This document shows, piece after piece, positions 48,442-57,162 of a stretch of DNA of 64,000 bases. Both the position numbers and the translations under genes were made by a program. How positions within the stretch are numbered: position 1 is the stretch's first letter; every line of letters starts with the position of its first letter. Origin of the DNA: Catellatospora sp. KI3 (GTDB taxonomy: Bacteria; Actinomycetota; Actinomycetes; Mycobacteriales; Micromonosporaceae); assembly GCF_029948125.1 (NCBI RefSeq), contig NZ_JASAMB010000001.1:769564-833563 (forward strand), in the 5' to 3' direction. Below the pieces are notes generated by a model. That model saw only the letters and a list, made by a program, of their open reading frames with translations. It did not search any database and had not been told where the DNA came from.

Positions 48442-49536
48442 TTGGATGGTGCGCTGATTCCGACCGCCCGGCCCGTCATCGGCCAGGCCGAGATCGACGC
48501 GGCGGTCCGGGTCCTGCGCAGCGGCCTGGTCGTGCAGGGGCCCGAGGTCGCCGCTTTCGAGGACGAGTTCTCCGCCCTGGTCGACGGCCGCCACTGCGTC
48601 GCGGTCAACTCCGGCACCTCCGCGCTGCACCTGGCCGTGCTGGCGCTGGGCGTCGGGCCCGGGGACGAGGTCATCGTCCCGTCGTTCTCCTTCGCCGCCA
48701 CCGCCAACGCGGTGCGCCTGGCCGGCGCCGAGCCGGTCTTCGCCGACATCGAGCGCGGCAGCTTCTGCCTCGACCCGGCCGCGGTCGCGGCCGCCATCAC
48801 CCCGCGCACCGCCGCGATCATGCCGGTCCACCTGTACGGCCACCCGGCGCCCATGGCCGACCTGGTGCCGCTGGCCGCCCGGCACGGCCTGGCCGTGATC
48901 GAGGACGCGGCCCAGGCCCACGGCGCGGCGCTGGGCGACCGTCCGGTCGGCACGTTCGGCGCGGCGGCCTGCTTCAGCTTCTACCCCACCAAGAACATGC
49001 ACTCGCTCGAAGGCGGCATGATCACCACCGCCGACGCCGGGCTGGCCCGGACCCTGCGGCTGCTGCGCAACCAGGGCATGGAGCAGCGGTACGCCAACGA
49101 GCTGGTCGGCTTCAACCTGCGGCTCACCGACGTCGCCGCCGCGATCGGCCGGGTGCAGCTGCGGCAGCTGCCCGGCTGGAACGCCCAGCGCCAGGACAAC
49201 GCGAAGTACCTCGACGCGCGGATCACCGCGGCGGTGGTGCCGCCCGTGGCCGACGCGGCCCGGCACGTGTACCACCAGTACACCGTCCGGATCCTGGGCG
49301 ACCGCGACGCCGCGCAGGCGGCGCTGGCGCGGCGGGGCGTGGGTGCGGCCGTCTACTATCCGACCCCGATCCACCGGCTGCGGCCGTACCTGGTCGGCGG
49401 GGAGCCGGGGTGGGCGCTGCCGGAGACCGACCGGGCCGCGGCGCAGGTGCTGTCGCTGCCGGTGCACCCCAGCCTCACCGCAGACGAGCTGGAACGGGTC
49501 GCCGACGCGGTGAACTCGCTGGCCGGTGCCCCGTGA
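48442..49536 (+). CDS. WbpE-like sugar aminotransferase (DegT/DnrJ/EryC1)
   Basis: 364-residue PLP enzyme. The PLP lysine lies in SFYPTKNMHSLEGG (about 185), after VNSGTSALHLAV and EDAAQAHGA. Full length for the family. In the WbpA-B-E-D-I pathway it transaminates the 3-keto sugar to UDP-GlcNAc(3NH2)A with glutamate. TTG 48442 is the chosen start, with GGAGG 9 nt upstream; TTG 48430 is also open. GTGA overlap with the next gene. Confidence 0.88.
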   Translation: MDGALIPTARPVIGQAEIDAAVRVLRSGLVVQGPEVAAFEDEFSALVDGRHCVAVNSGTSALHLAVLALGVGPGDEVIVPSFSFAATANAVRLAGAEPVFADIERGSFCLDPAAVAAAITPRTAAIMPVHLYGHPAPMADLVPLAARHGLAVIEDAAQAHGAALGDRPVGTFGAAACFSFYPTKNMHSLEGGMITTADAGLARTLRLLRNQGMEQRYANELVGFNLRLTDVAAAIGRVQLRQLPGWNAQRQDNAKYLDARITAAVVPPVADAARHVYHQYTVRILGDRDAAQAALARRGVGAAVYYPTPIHRLRPYLVGGEPGWALPETDRAAAQVLSLPVHPSLTADELERVADAVNSLAGAP

Positions 49537-50543
49537 GCGCCCGGGAGCGGCCGCTGCGGGCCGGGCTGGTCGGGCTCGGCGCCATGGGCCGCAACCACGC
49601 CCGGGTGCTGTCCGGACTGGCCGGAGTCGAGCTGGTCGCCATCGCCGACCCGGCTGGGGACACCGCCGGCACCGCGCGGGCGCCGGTGGTGGGCAGCGTC
49701 GCCGAGCTGGTCGCGCGCCGGATCGACTACGCGGTGGTGGCCACGCCGACGGCGTACCACGAGCAGATCGGGCTGGAGCTGGCCGCGGGCGGGGTGCACG
49801 CGCTGATCGAGAAGCCGCTGGCGCCGAGCCTGGCGGCGGGGCGGCGGCTGGTCGACGCGTTCGCGGCGGCCGGGCTGATCGCCGGAGTGGGCCACATCGA
49901 GCGGTACAACCCGTCGCTGCAGAGCCTGCAGGCCCGGCTGGAGGCCGGGGAGCTGGGCGAGGTGTTCCAGGTGGTGACCCGGCGCCAGGGGCCGTTCCCG
50001 AACCGGATCGCCGACGTGGGCGTGGTGATGGACCTGGCCACCCACGACATCGACCTGACCAGCTGGGTGACCGGGCGGGCGTACACGGCCGTGGCGGCCT
50101 GGTCGATGTGCCGCAGCGGCCGCCGGTACGAGGACATGGTCTCGATCATCGGGCGGCTGGGGCCCAACGTCAGCACTAACCACCTGGTCAACTGGCTCAG
50201 CCCGCTCAAGGAGCGCTCGACGGTGGTGACCGGCGAGCGCGGCTGCTTCGTCGCCGACACGCTCACCGCCGACCTGACCTTCTACGCCAACGGCGCGATC
50301 AGCACCGAGTGGGAGGCGCTGCGGGCGTTCCGGGGCGTCGCCGAGGGCGACATGATCCGGTACGCGATCCCCAAGCGCGAGCCGCTGCTGGTGGAGCACG
50401 AGCGCTTCCGCGACGCGGTCGAGGGCAAGCCCAGCGACATCGTGACCCTGGAGCAGGGGCTGCGCAACGTGGTCGTCGCGGCCGCGGTGATCGATGCGGC
50501 CAGGACCGCGCGGGTCGTCTCGATCGACGGGAGCCCGCGATGA
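49533..50543 (+). CDS. WbpB-like UDP-sugar 3-dehydrogenase (Gfo/Idh/MocA)
   Basis: 336 residues with the NAD fold GLVGLGAMGRNHARVL, the EKPLAPS motif (about 90) and a C-terminal beta-sheet domain with DLATHDIDL. It fits WbpB/WlbA, which oxidises C3 of UDP-GlcNAcA. GTG 49533 overlaps the previous stop (GTGA), the next gene starts by ATGA overlap; so wbpE-wbpB-GT are one tight operon. Confidence 0.87.
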   Translation: MSARERPLRAGLVGLGAMGRNHARVLSGLAGVELVAIADPAGDTAGTARAPVVGSVAELVARRIDYAVVATPTAYHEQIGLELAAGGVHALIEKPLAPSLAAGRRLVDAFAAAGLIAGVGHIERYNPSLQSLQARLEAGELGEVFQVVTRRQGPFPNRIADVGVVMDLATHDIDLTSWVTGRAYTAVAAWSMCRSGRRYEDMVSIIGRLGPNVSTNHLVNWLSPLKERSTVVTGERGCFVADTLTADLTFYANGAISTEWEALRAFRGVAEGDMIRYAIPKREPLLVEHERFRDAVEGKPSDIVTLEQGLRNVVVAAAVIDAARTARVVSIDGSPR

Positions 50544-51865
50544 GCCGCCGCCGCGCCCCGCGCGTGCTCTACCTGTCGTTCTACTTCCCGCCCAGCCGCG
50601 CCAGCGGCGTGTTCCGGGCCCTGGCCACCGCCAACCACCTGGTCCGGGCTGGCTGGGACGTGACCGTGTGCACGGCGCCGCGCGAGTTCTTCGGCGAGCA
50701 CCTGGCCGGAGCGGTGGACGAGTCCCTGGACGCCGAGGTGGACCCGCGTATCCGGGTGGAGCGCGTGCCGGCGGGCGACTACCACTGGGAGACCGACGTA
50801 CGCCGGTTCGGCCCGGTCCGCCGCCGCTTCCCCACCGTCGTGGACAAGCTGCACCGGGGCGCGCAGAAGTACGTCTTCGCCGAGCGCTACCTCGGCTGGG
50901 CGCCCGGCGTGCTGCGCCGGGCCGTCGCCATGCACCTGAAGGACCCGTTCGACCTGGTCCTGGCTACGGGCAACCCGTTCGTGTCGTTCGCGCTGGCGTG
51001 GGCGCTGGGCCGGACCCTGCGGGTGCCGTACGCGGTGGACTTCCGGGACGCGTGGACGTTCGACCAGTTCACCGAGAAGGTGCGCTTCCCGGAGGGCGGG
51101 TCGATGATGCGCTGGGAGGCACGGGTGCTGCGCGACGCCGCCGAGGTCTCGTTCGTCAACAGCGGCATGCTGCGCTGGTACGCCGAGCGCTACCCGTACG
51201 CCGCCGACCGGATGACGGTGGTGCCCAACGGCTGGGAGCCGGAGATCCTGGGCACGCCCGCGTTCGCGCCCACCCCGGCGGGGCGGCCGCTGTCGTTCGG
51301 CTACCTCGGCACGGTCACCCCGTACCTGCCGCTGGACGTGCTGTTCGACGGGTGGCGGCGGGCCCGCGAGCACGCGCTGCTGGCCGACGCGACCCTCGAC
51401 ATCCACGGCCACCTCGGCTTCTTCCCCGACCAGCGGGACGAGCTGCTGGCCCGGCTGCCGCTGGGCGACGGCCTGGGCGTGCGCTACCGGGGCGCCTTCG
51501 GCAAGACCGACGCCCCCGCCGTGTACGCCGGCACCGACGTCCTGGTCTTCTGCGTGCCCGGCGCCCGCTACGTCACCACCGGCAAGGTCTTCGAGTACAT
51601 GGCGGCGGCCAAGCCGATCGTCTCGGTGCACCAGCCGGAGATCGCCGCCGCCGACGTGCTGCGCGACTATCCGCTGTGGTTCCCCGGCGACCGGCTCGAC
51701 GCCGACAGCGTCGCCGAGTCCATGGTCGCCGCGGGCAAAGCCGCCCTCGACCTCGACGAGCCCCAGCACACGGCGGCGCTGGCACACGCCCGCCGGTTCA
51801 CCCGCGACGCCACCCTCGCCCCGTGGGAGCAGCGCCTGCGCGGGATCGCCGGGGGTGCGCGATGA
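50540..51865 (+). CDS. GT4-family glycosyltransferase
   Basis: 441 residues of GT-B fold: N-terminal lobe with YFPPSRASGVFRALATANHLV, C-terminal lobe with GYLGTVTPYLPLDVLF and the donor site YVTTGKVFEYMAAAKPIVSV (E-x7-E type). It adds a sugar to the growing glycan; donor and acceptor are unknown. Coupled on both sides by ATGA overlaps. Confidence 0.88.
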   Translation: MSRRRAPRVLYLSFYFPPSRASGVFRALATANHLVRAGWDVTVCTAPREFFGEHLAGAVDESLDAEVDPRIRVERVPAGDYHWETDVRRFGPVRRRFPTVVDKLHRGAQKYVFAERYLGWAPGVLRRAVAMHLKDPFDLVLATGNPFVSFALAWALGRTLRVPYAVDFRDAWTFDQFTEKVRFPEGGSMMRWEARVLRDAAEVSFVNSGMLRWYAERYPYAADRMTVVPNGWEPEILGTPAFAPTPAGRPLSFGYLGTVTPYLPLDVLFDGWRRAREHALLADATLDIHGHLGFFPDQRDELLARLPLGDGLGVRYRGAFGKTDAPAVYAGTDVLVFCVPGARYVTTGKVFEYMAAAKPIVSVHQPEIAAADVLRDYPLWFPGDRLDADSVAESMVAAGKAALDLDEPQHTAALAHARRFTRDATLAPWEQRLRGIAGGAR

Positions 51866-54012
51866 GCACCGGGCCGGGCGGTCGCGTGGTGTACCTGGCG
51901 CTGGGTGTCTTCCGGGTGCGGGCGGCGCTGGCGTACTGCGCCGAGCTGGTGGCGCGCGGCTGCCGGGTGCACCTGGTGGTGGCCGACGCGCCCGAGTGGA
52001 GCGAGGCCGGGCGCACCGGCGCCACCGTGCACCGGCTCGGCCCGCACCGGCTGCGGCAGGCCGCGCGCCTGCTGCTGGCCGGGCCGGGCGGGCTGCTGCG
52101 CCGGGCCGACCTGCTGATCGCCGGGGACCTGCCGGCGCTGCCGGTGGCATGGGCGGCCGCGCGGCGGCACCCGCGGGTGACCGTACGCTTCGAGCCCGCC
52201 GACGAGCCCCGCCGCCGCACCGCACCGGCCGACCTGGCCGTGATCACGCCCTGGTACCCGTCGCCGAACAACGCGATGGCCGGGGCGTTCGTGCAGGCCA
52301 CCACGGCGGCGGTGCGCGAGCGGTTCGACCGGGTGGCGCTGCTGCACACCGAGGACTGGTCGTACCCGCCGGACTGGCGCTCGGGCGCCCTGGTCCGGGT
52401 GGCCCGGCGGCGGATGGCGCGCCGGTCGACCCCGGTCGTGGTCACCGACACCGCCGAGGGCGAGCTGACCCGGGTGGCGGTGCCGCTGCTGTCCGGCAAC
52501 GACTACGCCGGCTGGGCGGGCGAGCACGTGGAGACGCTGCGGGCCAGCCTGCCGACGGGCCGGATCGAGGCGCCGCTGATCCACGCCCATACCGGCATCT
52601 ACGGCGGCCTGGCCGCGCTGCGCCTGGCCCGGCCCGACGCCCGCGTCATCGTCACCGAGCACGCCACCTTCCTGCCCAAGGTCCTCGGCCAGCCCGAGGC
52701 CCGCCGCCTGTACGACGAGATGCTCGGCCGCGCCGACGCGCTGGTCTGCGTCAGCCGCCACCTCTACGACCAGGTCCGCGAGCGCTTCCCGCACCACGTC
52801 GGCAAGCTGCACGTGATCCCGAACGTGATCGACTTCGACCGGTTCACCGCCCGCCCCGAGCCGCCCGCCGACCTGCTGCGCTGGCTCTACGTCGGACGAC
52901 TGATCAAGCACAAGGGCGTCAGCGTGGTGCTCGACGCCTTCGCCGAGATCGCCGCCGAGGAGCCGCGGGCCACGTTCACCCTGGTCGGCGACGGCCCACT
53001 CACCGACCACCTGCGCGGACGCGCCCGGGAGCTGGGCCTGGCCGACCGGGTGCGCATCCGCCCGGCGGTCGCGCCCGAGCAGGTCGTCGCCCTGATGCAC
53101 GCGCACGACCTGCTGGTGCACGGCAGCCGCCTGGAGACGTTCGGCATGACGCTGGTGGAGGCCGTCGCCACCGGCATGCCGGTGCTGGCGATGCGCAGCG
53201 CCGGACCGGCCGAGTCGCTGGCCGGGCTGGAGGGCATGGCCGGGCGCCTGGTCGACGTCAGCGCGGGGGCGGCCGCGTTCGCCGCCGGATACCGCAGCCT
53301 GCGCGCCGCCCGGGACCAGCTCGACCTGGTCCGGGCCCGCCGGATCCTGCAGGAGCGCTACGGCCGCGACACCATCGCCGCGAAGCTGACCCTGCTCTAC
53401 GGCGGGCAGCTGCCCCCGCCGCCGCTGCCCGCCGAGCCGGCGCCCGCCGAGGGGTCGGCCGGGCACGTGCTGCTGATCGCGGTGGACCCGCCGCACTACC
53501 GCAACGTGGGCCGCTACGCGGCCGCACTGGTCGCGCAGGGCTACCGGGTGGACCTGGTCACCCCGCACGCGCAGGCCTGGCTCAACATCGGCGTCGATCC
53601 GCGGGTACGGCTGCGCGAACTGCACCAGGCCGAGGCGAGGCTGCTGGTCAACCGCGTCGAGCACGCGGTACGGCACGCGGCCGGGCGGGTGCTGGACCAC
53701 CTGTCCGGACCGGCCCGGCAGTTCGACGCGGTGTGGCCCGAGGTCGCCGTCAACGTGCTCCAGCGCGGCACCGGCAAGGTCACCGACGCGCTGCACCGAC
53801 GCGTCTACAACCGGCTCTACTCGGTGGTACGCCCGCAGCTGCTGTGGCGCATCGTCCGGCGCGACCTGCTCCCCGGCCTGGACCTGTCCCGGGTGGACCG
53901 GATCGTGGTGGCGGGCCGCTCCGGCATCACCGCGGGCTGGCAGCTCGCCCGCCGCCGCCCCGGCCTGACCGTCACCACCGCGCTGACCGCCCCGCAGGAG
54001 GCCGCGGCGTGA
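51862..54012 (+). CDS. Three-part glycosyltransferase: GT4 core between two GT-B-like half domains
   Basis: 716 residues, far longer than normal GT4 enzymes (~400). Residues ~124-520 are the GT4 core, with WYPSPNNAMAGAFVQA, HAHTGIYGGLAALRL, YVGRLIKHKGVSVVLDAF and the donor motif GSRLETFGMTLVEAVATGMPV. Before it lies a segment starting RVVYLALGVFRVRAALAYCAEL and after it one starting HVLLIAVDPPHYRNVGRYAAAL; the two resemble one another and the first half of a GT-B N-lobe. Coupled by overlaps on both sides. Confidence 0.88.
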   Translation: MSTGPGGRVVYLALGVFRVRAALAYCAELVARGCRVHLVVADAPEWSEAGRTGATVHRLGPHRLRQAARLLLAGPGGLLRRADLLIAGDLPALPVAWAAARRHPRVTVRFEPADEPRRRTAPADLAVITPWYPSPNNAMAGAFVQATTAAVRERFDRVALLHTEDWSYPPDWRSGALVRVARRRMARRSTPVVVTDTAEGELTRVAVPLLSGNDYAGWAGEHVETLRASLPTGRIEAPLIHAHTGIYGGLAALRLARPDARVIVTEHATFLPKVLGQPEARRLYDEMLGRADALVCVSRHLYDQVRERFPHHVGKLHVIPNVIDFDRFTARPEPPADLLRWLYVGRLIKHKGVSVVLDAFAEIAAEEPRATFTLVGDGPLTDHLRGRARELGLADRVRIRPAVAPEQVVALMHAHDLLVHGSRLETFGMTLVEAVATGMPVLAMRSAGPAESLAGLEGMAGRLVDVSAGAAAFAAGYRSLRAARDQLDLVRARRILQERYGRDTIAAKLTLLYGGQLPPPPLPAEPAPAEGSAGHVLLIAVDPPHYRNVGRYAAALVAQGYRVDLVTPHAQAWLNIGVDPRVRLRELHQAEARLLVNRVEHAVRHAAGRVLDHLSGPARQFDAVWPEVAVNVLQRGTGKVTDALHRRVYNRLYSVVRPQLLWRIVRRDLLPGLDLSRVDRIVVAGRSGITAGWQLARRRPGLTVTTALTAPQEAAA

Positions 54013-55793
54013 CGGCCATACCCGACGTCACCGTCATCACCGCGGTGTACGACACCATGCCGTACCTGACCCGCTGCCTGTCCTCGCTGGCGCAGCAGAC
54101 GATCGGGCCGGACCGGATGGAGGTCGTCGCCGTCGACGACGGCTCCACCGACGGCAGCGGCCGCGAACTCGACCGCTGGGCACGGCGGCACCCCGGCGTC
54201 TTCCACGTGGTGCACCAGCCCAACTCCGGCGGCCCGGCAATGCCCAGCAACCGGGCCCTGGAGCTGGCCACCGGCCGGTACGTCTTCTTCCTCGGCGCCG
54301 ACGACCACCTCGGCCGCGAGGCGCTGGCCCGGCTGGTGGCCGCCGCCGACACGTACGGGTCCGACATCGTGCTGGGCCGCCTCACCGGCGTCAACGGCCG
54401 CTACGTGCACCAGGCCGTGTTCGCCCGCAACGCCGTCGAGATCGGCATGTTCGACTCGGCGCTGCCGTGGGCGCTGTCCAACACCAAGCTGTTCCGGCGC
54501 GACCTGATCACCAAGCACGGGCTGCGCTACCCCGAGGACATGCCGGTCTTCAGCGACCAGCCGTTCACGCTGGAGGCGTGCCTGCTGGCGCGGCGCATCT
54601 CGGTGGTGGCCGACTACCCGTGCTACCACGCGGTGCGGCGGGCCGACGCGGGCAACATCACGTACCGCTCCCGGCACGACGAGCGGGCCCGGTGCACCGA
54701 GCGGATCATGGAGCTTACCGAGCGGCTGGTCCCGGCCGGACCCGACCGCGACGCGATCAACGTACGCCACTTCGCCTGGGAGCTGTCCAAGCTGCTCGAA
54801 CCCGACTTCCTGCGCCAGGAGCCGACGGTCCGGACCCGGGTCGCCGCCACGGTCGGGCGGCTGGCCCGCGCCCACCTCACCGACGGCGTCGAGGCACGGC
54901 TGCCCGCCGGAGCGGTGCTGCGCTTCCGCCTCGCCGCCGCCGACCGCCACGACGAACTCGAAGCGGTGATCGCCCACGACGCCACCGGCGCCGCCCCGGA
55001 CGTGCACATCAGCGCGGGCCGGGTCTACGCCGGTCACGCTACCCTCGCGGCCGGCCGGCCCGATCCGCTCTACGACCTCACCTCGCACGCGGCCGAACTC
55101 GTCGCCGAACGCATCACCGTCCGCGCGGCGACCCTGCGCCACGGCCCGTCGGGCCCGGAACTCCACCTCACCGCCGAGTGCCCCGCACCCGGCCCCGACC
55201 CCGACACCCCCGTCCACCTCTGCGTGGACACCACCCACGCCCGCGCCACGATCACCTCCACCCGCACCCGCACCCCACCCAGCCCTGCGCCCGGGGCCGG
55301 GGCCGGGGCCGGGGCGGATCATGCAGTTTCGGGGAAAGTGCGGGAATCTTGGGCCGCTGACGTGCAGTTTCCCCGAAACTGCATGATCCAGTCGGCGGAA
55401 CGCCCGGCCGAACGCCCCACGGAACGTCCGGCCGAACGCCAGGCGGAGTGCGCGGTCGACGCGGCGGGTGTGGTGTTGCGGGTGCGGGTGCCGCTGGCCG
55501 GCGTCCTCGGCGGGTTCGGGCCGGACGGAGGGCAGCTGCCGGTGCGGGTGATGCTGGCGGCGCTGGGCGGCCACTGCGACGTGCCCCTGCGGGCCGGTCG
55601 GGGGCTGCGGTTGCCGCAGCTGGTGCATCGGCGCGGTATCCGGCCGGTGCGGGTGGCGCTGGCGGTGAGCCATACCGGACGGCTGCTGCTGACGGCGGCT
55701 CCGGTCACCGTCGGGCGCATCCTCGATCGCCTGCGGCGCCGGCTGCGGGTGCCCGGACCGGCGGAGGCGAGACAACGAAAGGATCATCCATGA
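54009..55793 (+). CDS. GT2-family glycosyltransferase with palindrome insertion
   Basis: 594 residues. GT-A domain with VITAVYDTMPYLTRCLSSL, VVAVDDGSTDGSG and the DXD-equivalent FFLGADDHLG (about 95). Then a helical part (about 230-310) and beta-rich modules up to the end. The linker at residues ~430-475 has a Gly/Ala run (GAGAGAGAD), a 74-bp palindrome read in frame, and an ERPAERPTERPAERQ repeat. The sequence after the palindrome continues with a normal beta module, so the gene tolerates the insertion. GTG start overlaps the previous stop. Confidence 0.86.
   Translation: MTAIPDVTVITAVYDTMPYLTRCLSSLAQQTIGPDRMEVVAVDDGSTDGSGRELDRWARRHPGVFHVVHQPNSGGPAMPSNRALELATGRYVFFLGADDHLGREALARLVAAADTYGSDIVLGRLTGVNGRYVHQAVFARNAVEIGMFDSALPWALSNTKLFRRDLITKHGLRYPEDMPVFSDQPFTLEACLLARRISVVADYPCYHAVRRADAGNITYRSRHDERARCTERIMELTERLVPAGPDRDAINVRHFAWELSKLLEPDFLRQEPTVRTRVAATVGRLARAHLTDGVEARLPAGAVLRFRLAAADRHDELEAVIAHDATGAAPDVHISAGRVYAGHATLAAGRPDPLYDLTSHAAELVAERITVRAATLRHGPSGPELHLTAECPAPGPDPDTPVHLCVDTTHARATITSTRTRTPPSPAPGAGAGAGADHAVSGKVRESWAADVQFPRNCMIQSAERPAERPTERPAERQAECAVDAAGVVLRVRVPLAGVLGGFGPDGGQLPVRVMLAALGGHCDVPLRAGRGLRLPQLVHRRGIRPVRVALAVSHTGRLLLTAAPVTVGRILDRLRRRLRVPGPAEARQRKDHP
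55316..55389. repeat. In-frame palindromic element inside the GT2 gene (family C)
   Basis: 22-nt perfectly complementary arms at 55316-55337 and 55368-55389; the right arm holds a nested GCAGTTTC-CCC-GAAACTGC palindrome. It encodes ~25 residues of the GT2 linker. Thirteen nt of the arm (GATCATGCAGTTT) recur at 42003-42015. Confidence 0.9.
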
Positions 55794-57082
55794 GGATCTG
55801 CGTGGTGGCGCTCGGCAAGATCGGGCTGCCGCTGGCGGTGCAGTTCGCCGGGCGCGGGCACCGGGTGGTCGGTGCGGACGTGTCGCACCGGGTCGTCGAC
55901 TTCGTCAACGCCGGGCTGGCTCCGTTCCCGGGCGAGTCCGACCTCGACGACCGGCTCAAGGACGCGGTCGCCGCCGGACGGCTCGCGGCCACCACCGACA
56001 CCGCCGCCGCCGTCGCCGACGCGGAGGCCGTCGTGGTGGTGGTGCCGCTGTTCGTGGACCACGCCGGGGTGCCGGACTTCACCGCGATGGACGCCGCCAC
56101 CCGCGCCGTCGCCGCCGGACTGCGCCCCGGGACCCTGGTCAGCTACGAGACGACGCTGCCCGTGGGCACCACCCGACAGCGCTGGGCGCCGCTGCTCGCC
56201 GAGGGCAGCGGACTGGCCCCAGGCCGCGACTTCCACGTGGTCTTCAGCCCGGAGCGGGTGCTGACCGGACGGGTCTTCGCCGATCTGCGGCGGTACCCGA
56301 AGCTGGTCGGCGGCGTCGACGAGGCATCGGCGCGGGCCGGGGTGGAGTTCTACGAGTCGGTGCTGGAGTTCGACCCGCGGCCGGACCTGGACCGGTCCAA
56401 CGGGGTGTGGGACCTGGGCAGCGCCGAGGCGGCCGAGTTCGCCAAGCTCGCCGAGACGACGTACCGGGACGTCAACATCGCCCTGGCCAACCAGTTCGCG
56501 CGCTACGCCGACCGGGCCGGGGTGGACCTCGCGGCGGTGATCGAGGCGTGCAACACGCAGCCGTACTCGCACCTGCACCGCCCCGGCATCGCCGTCGGCG
56601 GGCACTGCATCCCGGTGTACCCGCGCATGTACCTCTGGAACGACCCGGACGCGACGGTCGTGTCCGCCGCCCGAGCCGCCAACGAGGCCATGCCCGAGTA
56701 CGCGGTGTCGCGTCTGGCGGCCGCGTACGGCGACCTCTCCGGCGCGCACGTGCTGGTGCTCGGGGCGGCGTACCGGGGCGGGGTGAAGGAGACGGCGTTC
56801 TCCGGGGTGTTCCCGACGGTCGAGGCGCTACGGGCCCGGGGTGCGGTGCCGTACGTCGCCGATCCGCTCTACGACTCCGCCGAACTGGAGGCACTGGGCC
56901 TGCCCGCCCACCGGGGCGAGCCGGTCACCGCCGCGGTCGTCCAGGCCGACCACGCCGACTACCGCGCCCTCGGCGGGGCCGACCTGCCCGGAGTCCGGGT
57001 CCTGGTCGACGGCCGTCGCATCACCGACCCGGCCCGCTGGCCGGACACCACCCGTCTCGTCCTGGGCGCCCCGCCCCTGTAG
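55790..57082 (+). CDS. WbpA-like nucleotide-sugar 6-dehydrogenase
   Basis: 430 residues of the UDP-GlcNAc/UDP-ManNAc/UDP-Glc dehydrogenase family. NAD fold ICVVALGKIGLPLAVQFAGRGH, the ETTLPVGTT segment and the catalytic GGHCIPVYP with Cys (about 270). The enzyme makes UDP-GlcNAcA from UDP-GlcNAc in the Wbp pathway; WecC-type activity on UDP-ManNAc is the alternative. ATG 55790 overlaps the GT2 stop. Last gene of the 48.4-57.1 kb operon. Confidence 0.87.
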   Translation: MRICVVALGKIGLPLAVQFAGRGHRVVGADVSHRVVDFVNAGLAPFPGESDLDDRLKDAVAAGRLAATTDTAAAVADAEAVVVVVPLFVDHAGVPDFTAMDAATRAVAAGLRPGTLVSYETTLPVGTTRQRWAPLLAEGSGLAPGRDFHVVFSPERVLTGRVFADLRRYPKLVGGVDEASARAGVEFYESVLEFDPRPDLDRSNGVWDLGSAEAAEFAKLAETTYRDVNIALANQFARYADRAGVDLAAVIEACNTQPYSHLHRPGIAVGGHCIPVYPRMYLWNDPDATVVSAARAANEAMPEYAVSRLAAAYGDLSGAHVLVLGAAYRGGVKETAFSGVFPTVEALRARGAVPYVADPLYDSAELEALGLPAHRGEPVTAAVVQADHADYRALGGADLPGVRVLVDGRRITDPARWPDTTRLVLGAPPL

Positions 57083-57090
57083 ATCACTCA

Positions 57091-57147
57091 AGTTGCCGGG
57101 CAATCGGGCGTATCTTGACCTCTCGTACGCCCGTCTGCCCGGCAACT
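57091..57147. repeat. Family-B palindromic element, copy 2
   Basis: 22-nt arms (57091-57112 and 57126-57147) pair almost fully: AGTTGCCGGGCA and CGGGCGTA with their complements. It starts 8 nt after a stop codon and lies between converging genes, as does copy 1. Confidence 0.88.
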
Positions 57148-57162
57148 CGGCACAAAGTTGAT

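Noticed and set aside
55390..55440. Tandem repeat coding for an ERPAERPTERPAERQ stretch
   Set aside because: Short and degenerate. Low-complexity linkers are common in this genome, so it is mentioned only as context of the palindrome insertion.
53817..55787. 656-codon minus-strand frame through the palindrome
   Set aside because: It is antisense to the GT2 gene with no recognisable protein features. It is open because of high GC bias.
51855..55793. 1312-codon plus-strand frame
   Set aside because: The first ~715 codons are a frame shadow of the three-part glycosyltransferase. Only the part from 54009 is a real gene (GT2).
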